Shown here piece by piece: positions 59,092 through 64,000 of a DNA stretch of 64,000 nt; the stretch's first letter is position 1; each line of letters opens with the position of its first letter. Location: the NCBI RefSeq assembly GCF_019597925.1, contig NZ_CP080442.1:3735501-3799500 (forward strand), in the 5' to 3' direction. The position numbers were made by a program, and so were the translations under genes. Origin of the DNA: [Clostridium] scindens (GTDB taxonomy: Bacteria > Bacillota > Clostridia > Lachnospirales > Lachnospiraceae). The notes below the pieces were generated by a model that saw only the letters and a program-made list of their open reading frames with translations, was not told where the DNA came from and did not search any database.

Positions 59092-60363
59092 ATGAACACC
59101 TTAGAGAATCAGGAAAATATAATTGCAGCCTGGCTAAAGTCCCACGAAGCGGAACTTATCCAGACTGCCGATTATATCTTCCACCACCCGGAACTGGCAT
59201 ACCAGGAAACGCTGTCTTCCAAATGCCTCGCTGATCTGCTGGAACGGAATGGATTTACGATTTCCCGCAAAACAGCTGGAATCGACACGGCATTTACCGC
59301 TGAATGGGGAAGCGGAAAGCCCGTCATCGGCTTCCTGGCGGAATATGACGCTCTGGCAGAATTAGGCCATGCCTGCGGGCATAACCTTCTTGGAACCGGA
59401 GCGGCGGCCGCTGCCTGCGCATTAAAGGAAGATATGCAGGCCAGTCACACGGCCGGGACTATCCGCGTATATGGATGTCCTGCGGAAGAAATTATGTCCG
59501 GGAAGATTATCATGAACAGGCAGGGCATATTCGATGACCTGGACGTTGCTGTCACCTGGCATCCTTTTGACAGCAACCGGGTGAGCAACGACATCTGGCA
59601 GTCCCAGGACATCAAGAACTATATCTTCCATGGGGTCAGCGCTCACGCTTCCAAATCCCCTGAAAATGGCAGAAGCGCCTTGGATGCGGCTGAACTTATG
59701 AATATTGGCGTCAACTATCTGCGGGAGCACGTTGCAGATGATGTTCGCATGCACTATGCCTATATCGACAACGGCCTGCCCGCCAACGTGGTGCCGGATT
59801 TTGCAAAGACCAACTACTTTATACGCTCCAGCAAGCGGGCACGCACGGAAGATGCCAGCAGACGCGTGGACGACTGTGCTCGGGGCGCTGCTATGATGAC
59901 CGGCACCAGTGTGGAGATCGAACTGGTTGGCAGCTGTAAGGAAATGAAAGTAAACCGGGTTCTTGCCGAACTTTACTATGATGCCATGACAAGAATACCC
60001 GTCCCTGAATATACTCAGGAAGAATTGGATTTTGCGGCAGACATTACCCGGGAAGCCGGCCTCGCCAGCCGTGGTACTTACTTCGCAGGGCTGGAGCCAT
60101 TAGAAGATGCGCCCGTACCAATCTCTATTGGAACCGACGCTTCAGAAGTCAGCCACACGGTACCGCTGATCACCATCAGTGCCGCCACCATGTGCAAGGG
60201 CACGCCCCTTCACCACTGGGCTGCCGCCAAACAGGCAGGCATGAGCATCGGCCAAAAAGGAATGTTTTATGCTGCCAGGTGCATGGCAGAAGGCACAAAA
60301 TTATTGCTTGAGAAACCAGAATATTTACACAAGGTGTGGGAATGTCATAAAATTGACACGTAA
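59092..60363 (+). CDS. M20-family amidohydrolase (AbgB / N-carbamoyl or N-acyl amino acid hydrolase-like)
   Basis: 423 residues from ATG 59092, with AAGGAGG upstream (a longer frame starts within the previous gene). Metal-site motifs: FHHPELAYQE, EYDALAELGHACGHNLLGTG, CPAEEI; the GVSAHASKSPENGRSALDA segment is the dimerisation domain typical of AbgB/amidohydrolases. It hydrolyses an amide bond on an amino-acid derivative. Cotranscribed with the thiazoline hydrolase-like gene, so N-carbamoyl-cysteine is a plausible but unproven substrate. Confidence 0.9.
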   Translation: MNTLENQENIIAAWLKSHEAELIQTADYIFHHPELAYQETLSSKCLADLLERNGFTISRKTAGIDTAFTAEWGSGKPVIGFLAEYDALAELGHACGHNLLGTGAAAAACALKEDMQASHTAGTIRVYGCPAEEIMSGKIIMNRQGIFDDLDVAVTWHPFDSNRVSNDIWQSQDIKNYIFHGVSAHASKSPENGRSALDAAELMNIGVNYLREHVADDVRMHYAYIDNGLPANVVPDFAKTNYFIRSSKRARTEDASRRVDDCARGAAMMTGTSVEIELVGSCKEMKVNRVLAELYYDAMTRIPVPEYTQEELDFAADITREAGLASRGTYFAGLEPLEDAPVPISIGTDASEVSHTVPLITISAATMCKGTPLHHWAAAKQAGMSIGQKGMFYAARCMAEGTKLLLEKPEYLHKVWECHKIDT

Positions 60364-60370
60364 CAATATT

Positions 60371-60451
60371 CACTTTTACACGTAACATTTTTCAATTTTG
60401 CTACGTGCACTTTTCACTTTTACACGTAACATTTTTCAATTTTGTTACGTG
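60371..60451. repeat. Tandem 37-bp repeat with hairpin potential
   Basis: Two copies (60371-60407 and 60415-60451) match at 36 of 37 positions, 44 bp offset. Each can fold: CACGTAAC ... GTTACGTG in the second copy (the first has CTACGTG). A partial third copy (GACACGTAACAA) overlaps the M20 gene end at 60354-60365. Located between M20 and proC. Confidence 0.85.
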
Positions 60452-60484
60452 TCCCGTTAATCATTTAACATAAGGAGGAAGAAT

Positions 60485-61282
60485 ATGATTACTAAAAAAA
60501 TCGGAATTATCGGATGCGGCAATATGGGAGGCGCCATTCTCTATGGAGCGCTGGAAAGCGGGGTCCTTCCAAAGGAGAGCGTCTATGTCTATGACATTAA
60601 CCCTGTCATGATGGAAAAGGCCAAGGGATGGGGCGTAAACCTGGCAAAGGATGATGAGGAAGTATGCAGCAGCGCTGACATCGTGCTTCTGGCAGTAAAG
60701 CCGCAAAATGCCGCAGAAGCGCTGGCACAGTGCAAGAAGGCATTGGAGGGCAAGGCCATGATGTCTATCGTCGCTGGAGTTACTGTTGAACGTCTGCAGG
60801 ACATGATCGACGGTGCTACCAGAATCCTGCGTATCATGCCAAATACTCCTGCAATGGTATTCGAAGGAGCCTTTGCACTCTGCTCTGACAATGATTTCAA
60901 CGCAGACGAGCTGGAGGCTGCAAAGGCAATCTATGAGTCCATTGGCATCGTAGAACTTGTGCCGGAACACTTAATCGATGCCGTATGCGGACTTAGCGGC
61001 GGAGGGCCTGCCTATGCAGCCATGTTCATCGAGGCTATGGCTGACGGTGGCGTAAAGCAGGGGCTCCCCAGGGCTACAGCTTACCGCCTGGCTGCCCAGA
61101 CCTGCCTTGGAACTGCCAAGATGATTCTGGAAAAAGGCATCCATCCAGGCGAACTGAAAGATATGGTGACATCTCCTGGCGGCACGACGATTGAAGGCTG
61201 CGAAGCCTTGGAAAAGGGCGGTATGAGGGCAGCTGTTATCGAATGCATCAACGCCGGAGCCGAGAAGTCAAGGAAATTGTAG
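60485..61282 (+). CDS. proC: Pyrroline-5-carboxylate reductase
   Basis: 265 residues. NAD(P)-binding IGIIGCGNMGGAIL, AVKPQ, IMPNTPAMV, LSGGGPAYAAMFIEAMADGGVKQGLPR and TSPGGTTIEG are all typical of ProC. It makes L-proline from pyrroline-5-carboxylate as the last step of proline synthesis. AAGGAGG precedes the ATG. It follows the M20 gene across a tandem repeat region and ends before a bidirectional terminator. Confidence 0.96.
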   Translation: MITKKIGIIGCGNMGGAILYGALESGVLPKESVYVYDINPVMMEKAKGWGVNLAKDDEEVCSSADIVLLAVKPQNAAEALAQCKKALEGKAMMSIVAGVTVERLQDMIDGATRILRIMPNTPAMVFEGAFALCSDNDFNADELEAAKAIYESIGIVELVPEHLIDAVCGLSGGGPAYAAMFIEAMADGGVKQGLPRATAYRLAAQTCLGTAKMILEKGIHPGELKDMVTSPGGTTIEGCEALEKGGMRAAVIECINAGAEKSRKL

Positions 61283-61371
61283 ACTAAGAAACTTTTTAGT
61301 GTACATATATGATTTAGGTCACATTCTGCAATTACATATCATAGGAAAAATATCAGAAGAGAAACATCATA

Positions 61372-61425
61372 AAAGGAAGCGTTCCCCGGGCGGCACCGAA
61401 CTGCCTGCCCACAAACGCTTCCTTT
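61372..61425. terminator. Bidirectional terminator between proC and the SipW operon
   Basis: AAAGGAAGCGTT/AACGCTTCCTTT stem (61372-61383 with 61414-61425) with additional GC-rich pairing inside (GGGCGGCA with TGCC-GCCC). T-rich on both outer sides. Confidence 0.85.
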
Positions 61426-61440
61426 CTATTTACCCTTTAA

Positions 61441-61983
61441 CTAATACTCATCATCCACCCGCAGACGTCCTGCAATGATGTGAAATATCACCGCCACGCC
61501 AATCAGGCATGCAGCCGCTGCCTTTCCCGACGTGGTTGCCACAGTTGCCAGGATCCTTCCCAGAAATGGAATGGATAACGCTACCTTGCCCAGTAATTCG
61601 TCATAATCGACAGGCATAGGATCCTTCTTTTCATTGGCATCGCCTTTTGTGATAAATTTACCGGATACAGTCTGGTTCTTCACCACCCGGTGGGTGACGA
61701 TCGCGCCGCTATCCGTACCCCTGTAAAATGCGATGACATCTTCCTTCTTTACCTCTTTTGGAGGAATCTCTTTCGTATAGATCAGGCTTCCTGTGGGAAT
61801 CGCCGGCTCCATGCTTCCACTGATGACCGTATATATATCATAGCCGAACAGCCTGGGGACTGTAATCGGAATGCATAGTACGATAACCAGGATCAAAAGT
61901 ACCGTTCCACCGATACTGAATATCTTCGCCAGAGTGTTCCTATGTTTTCCTGACGCTGTGCGTCTCTTTTTTCGTTTTCCCAT
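61441..61983 (-). CDS. Signal peptidase I, SipW/ER type
   Basis: 180 residues. TM at about 24-44; catalytic Ser57 in ISGSMEPAIPTGS; His98 in VTHRVV replaces the Lys of ordinary type I peptidases, as in SipW and eukaryotic/archaeal enzymes; FITKGDANEKKDP is the third conserved box; a second TM lies near 150-172. It processes a restricted set of secreted proteins, as SipW does for TasA. Last gene of the operon, 5 bp after the MucBP-like surface-protein gene, so the co-encoded secreted proteins are probable substrates. Confidence 0.92.
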   Translation of the reverse strand: MGKRKKRRTASGKHRNTLAKIFSIGGTVLLILVIVLCIPITVPRLFGYDIYTVISGSMEPAIPTGSLIYTKEIPPKEVKKEDVIAFYRGTDSGAIVTHRVVKNQTVSGKFITKGDANEKKDPMPVDYDELLGKVALSIPFLGRILATVATTSGKAAAACLIGVAVIFHIIAGRLRVDDEY

Positions 61984-61988
61984 TTTCC

Positions 61989-62981
61989 TTATGAGTCTGT
62001 CTTATGCTTTTTCTTGAAATATACGTAGGTCCCTATCAAGGCTCCCAGAGCGATCACCGCAACCACGATTCCCAGAACGATCGGTACCGGGCTGGTATTC
62101 CTTACGGTATCAGAATCTGAGGCATCAATATTGGCCTTCGGCGTATCTTCGTCATCCAGATCAACCGTTGCCTGCGGCACTCCTCCATCCGGATTCTCTA
62201 CCGTCGGCGTCTCAACAGTTCCCGCTGCTGTCGCTGTACCGGCCCCTGCTGTCCCTGCGCCACCACCTGCCGTTGTACCTGGCGTAGCCGTTGTACCTGG
62301 CGTGCCCGTATCCGTACCGCCTTCCGTTCCTTCACCGCCTGCAGCAGGCTGCTGGACGCTTGACTGCGTATATGTAAATGCAAATACATTGTCCGCCTCA
62401 TTTTTACCAAGCGTCTTTGTCAGGTTATAGGCATCAGGACGATATCCTTCAATATATTGATAGGCTATCACCGGCTTGTCGCCCACGGCCCCGTAATAGG
62501 TACGGCTAGGGGCAAGTTCATTCCCGCCGCCGTCCTGATAATTGACCGTATAAGATACCATATCGCCTTGGATGCCATAAGCAACCACATATTCTGCATC
62601 CTTCGTCACCGTAAATGCAGAGTCCGCAACCGTATTGTTGTCGCGGCCGCTTTCACGGACGCCCTTTATATAGTACTTATCGCCGTTTTTCAGATCAACC
62701 ATTCCGGCAGTTGCATCCAGCACCACCACATCTCCGGCTCTCAGTCCGGTAATCCTGATGGCATCCCCGCCTGATATCTGGGCTGAGCCGCCGATTACGT
62801 GTACGCCGCCGGTTCCATTAAAGGTTCCCTGGTTCCCTGCAAATAGCGTTACCGTATAGGTATATTCCTTCTCATTTCCTCCTTCAGCCGCAAATGCAGT
62901 CTGAACGGTCATACACAGCAGAAGTGCCATGATCAGAAGGCCTTTTCGTAATCTCCCGCATGATCTCATACTTACTCTCAT
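61989..62981 (-). CDS. Secreted, membrane-anchored surface protein with MucBP-like domain
   Basis: 330 residues. Signal peptide about 1-32 (MRSCGRLRKGLLIMALLLC..., cleaved after AFA). Residues 33-140 are strand-rich; 145-205 (VSYTVNYQDGGGNELAPSRT...YIEGYRPDAYNLT) resembles a MucBP repeat. Then a long Gly/Thr/Ala/Pro-rich linker (210-260), and a C-terminal TM (PIVLGIVVAVIALGALIGTYVYF) with a lysine-rich tail but no clear LPxTG. Probably displayed outside the membrane. Only 2 bp after the preceding gene. Confidence 0.82.
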   Translation of the reverse strand: MRVSMRSCGRLRKGLLIMALLLCMTVQTAFAAEGGNEKEYTYTVTLFAGNQGTFNGTGGVHVIGGSAQISGGDAIRITGLRAGDVVVLDATAGMVDLKNGDKYYIKGVRESGRDNNTVADSAFTVTKDAEYVVAYGIQGDMVSYTVNYQDGGGNELAPSRTYYGAVGDKPVIAYQYIEGYRPDAYNLTKTLGKNEADNVFAFTYTQSSVQQPAAGGEGTEGGTDTGTPGTTATPGTTAGGGAGTAGAGTATAAGTVETPTVENPDGGVPQATVDLDDEDTPKANIDASDSDTVRNTSPVPIVLGIVVAVIALGALIGTYVYFKKKHKTDS

Positions 62982-62983
62982 AC

Positions 62984-63769
62984 TTATTCGGCCCCCTTTC
63001 CATTCCCATATCCGCCATGTGCTTCTGATGCCTGCTCATCCTTCTGGTCTCTCATTCGCTTGAGTACAAGAAGCAGAATCATCAGTCCCAGCGCAAGCGC
63101 TGCCAGAGATATGTAAAGCATTATGCTGGAATCATCGCCAGTCTTCACGGTCTTCGCCTTCTTGCCCGGAGTACCCGTCGCAGGTGGCGCGCCTGCCGCT
63201 TTCTCAGCGGCGAATTTCATCTGCAGTTTTGCCAATGTATTCTGGTAATCATTTCCGTGCGTCTCTCCCTCCAGAGATACTTTCAGGACAATCTTTGCTG
63301 ATTTCCCTCCTGATATCCGATCCAGATAGAAGAATTCCTCCAATGAACTCGTTGCCTGATGAAGACCTTTCCCGCCTTTGCTGTCGCCCTCGCCTCCGAT
63401 GGACTCACTACTATAAAGTAATGTAGATTCACCTCTCGGATTTACATAGTTAAGGATGTAGGAGTAAGCTCCGCCATTCGCGCTATTATCGCTGTCTTCC
63501 AGGCTTTGCAGTACCTCGTTGGCCATGTACCAGTCTGTATCTGCATGATAAGTATTCTCCAAAGTCAGCGTAATCTCTATGGAATCGCCTGGCTGTAGTT
63601 TATATACCGCCTCATCAATATCAGAACTTTTGAACGTGCTGTCCATCTTGTCTCCGTCAAAACTTACTTTCCATCCATCCTTGCCTTTAAAATCCTCTGC
63701 GGATACGCTCATAGGGATGGCAGCAAGCATGACCAGCATCAGAACAAAACGAATGATTTTCTTTCTCAT
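62984..63769 (-). CDS. Secreted cell-surface protein with C-terminal KTGD motif and TM
   Basis: 261 residues. Signal peptide 1-24 (cleaved after VSA). Strand-rich middle (30-180). Then a Lys/Pro linker, VKTGDD at about 211-216, a TM segment (SIMLYISLAALALGLMILLLVL), and a charged tail. The layout is sorting-signal-like, but the motif is a variant of L-P-x-T-G, so sortase use is uncertain. Possible pilin-like or fibril component because it is paired with a SipW-type peptidase. ATG with AGGAG; 13 bp after the partial gene upstream. Confidence 0.8.
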   Translation of the reverse strand: MRKKIIRFVLMLVMLAAIPMSVSAEDFKGKDGWKVSFDGDKMDSTFKSSDIDEAVYKLQPGDSIEITLTLENTYHADTDWYMANEVLQSLEDSDNSANGGAYSYILNYVNPRGESTLLYSSESIGGEGDSKGGKGLHQATSSLEEFFYLDRISGGKSAKIVLKVSLEGETHGNDYQNTLAKLQMKFAAEKAAGAPPATGTPGKKAKTVKTGDDSSIMLYISLAALALGLMILLLVLKRMRDQKDEQASEAHGGYGNGKGAE

Positions 63770-63782
63770 GTCTCTCTCCTCC

Positions 63783-64000
63783 CTACTGCAGGCTTATAGT
63801 CCCGTCAGAAGCCACATTTACGTCAATACCCCACGCGCTTTTGATAGCATCCTTCGCATTATGCGTCTGAACCGCATCCACTTCTGCTTCCAGATTAAAA
63901 TTCACGCCGTCATAGTTAAATGTAGTGGTAATCACCGTGTGACCATCTTCAATCCGGGTTTCCTCGGTTACCTTATTTGCCACCGCATCGTCAATCCGAA
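63783..64000 (-). CDS. Partial gene, 5' end beyond the window
   Basis: At least 71 residues open to the right edge (frame reads RIDDAVANKVTEE... from base 63998). A GTG at 63983 is possible as start but has no clear ribosome site, so the true start is probably outside. C-terminal part contains strand-like NYDGVNFNLEAEVDAV and ends WGIDVNVASDGTISLQ. No known family. Belongs to the SipW operon by spacing (13 bp). Confidence 0.6.
   Translation of the reverse strand, partial: RIDDAVANKVTEETRIEDGHTVITTTFNYDGVNFNLEAEVDAVQTHNAKDAIKSAWGIDVNVASDGTISLQ

Noticed and set aside
60371..60451. Possible CRISPR array
   Set aside because: Only two full copies, 7-nt spacing, hairpin-like and no cas genes.

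Overview
The window looks like a chromosomal segment of an anaerobic, gut-type Firmicute, most likely a Lachnospiraceae (Clostridium scindens / Dorea-like). Supporting signs are strong AGGAGG ribosome sites, an anaerobic class III ribonucleotide reductase, a second glycyl radical enzyme, a CheC/CheD chemosensory system, a SipW-type signal peptidase and an Fe-S flavin oxidoreductase of the enoate-reductase family. The genus cannot be fixed from the sequence alone.

Layout. (1) About 100-22800, all minus strand: one very long array of 17 tightly packed genes. It encodes two PP2C phosphatases, two Ser/Thr kinases (one a 1235-residue fusion with Rossmann, RyR-like and CARF/Card1-like parts), a TIR-TM-beta-propeller protein, an AAA+-like protein without Walker A, a VirD4/TraG-like ATPase, a small membrane protein, a split-zinc-ribbon TRAFAC-type GTPase-like protein, a GAP1-like partner apparently joined by -1 frameshifting, a membrane FHA protein, a SEDS (FtsW/RodA) protein with a broken frame, a class B PBP and a vWA protein. 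It resembles an actinobacterial pknB-pstP-rodA-pbpA-fha cluster merged with a GTPase/TIR conflict-type system, and is the best candidate for an undescribed system. (2) 22969-23748: a DUF134-NifX-like metal-cofactor protein with a consensus promoter overlapped by a 21-bp direct repeat. (3) 23843-31970, minus: a chemosensory operon (two CheW-like proteins, a small protein, CheR, CheY, MCP, CheC, CheD, response regulator-GGDEF, CheA, CheW) with no CheB and a diguanylate cyclase output. (4) 32120-34854: an EamA transporter and an OLD nuclease. (5) 34876-41246: a glycyl radical enzyme of unknown substrate with its activase, then nrdD-nrdG plus a 59-residue coupled ORF. (6) 41401-54926: a sugar/polyol-type catabolic region (FGGY kinase, Zn-ADH, class II aldolase, Fe-ADH, flavin oxidoreductase, 2-hydroxyacid dehydrogenase, two MFS carriers, PRD regulator), tied together by three copies of a TTTCC-N10-GGAAA operator candidate. 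(7) 55105-61282: M24 peptidase, HxlR regulator, tRNA-Lys(CTT), DUF6512-like membrane protein, thiazoline-carboxylate hydrolase-like protein plus M20 amidohydrolase, and ProC. (8) 61441-64000, minus: a secreted/cell-surface operon with a SipW-type signal peptidase.

How the genes may work together. In region 1 the kinases, phosphatases and FHA protein would form a phosphorylation circuit. The GTPase/GAP1 pair and AAA-like proteins look like NTP-driven switches. TIR and CARF/nuclease-like modules look like effectors or nucleotide sensors, and the SEDS/PBP pair links the array to the cell envelope. A strong terminator (13337-13374) splits the array in two. Gene functions were read from motifs by eye; no database search was possible.
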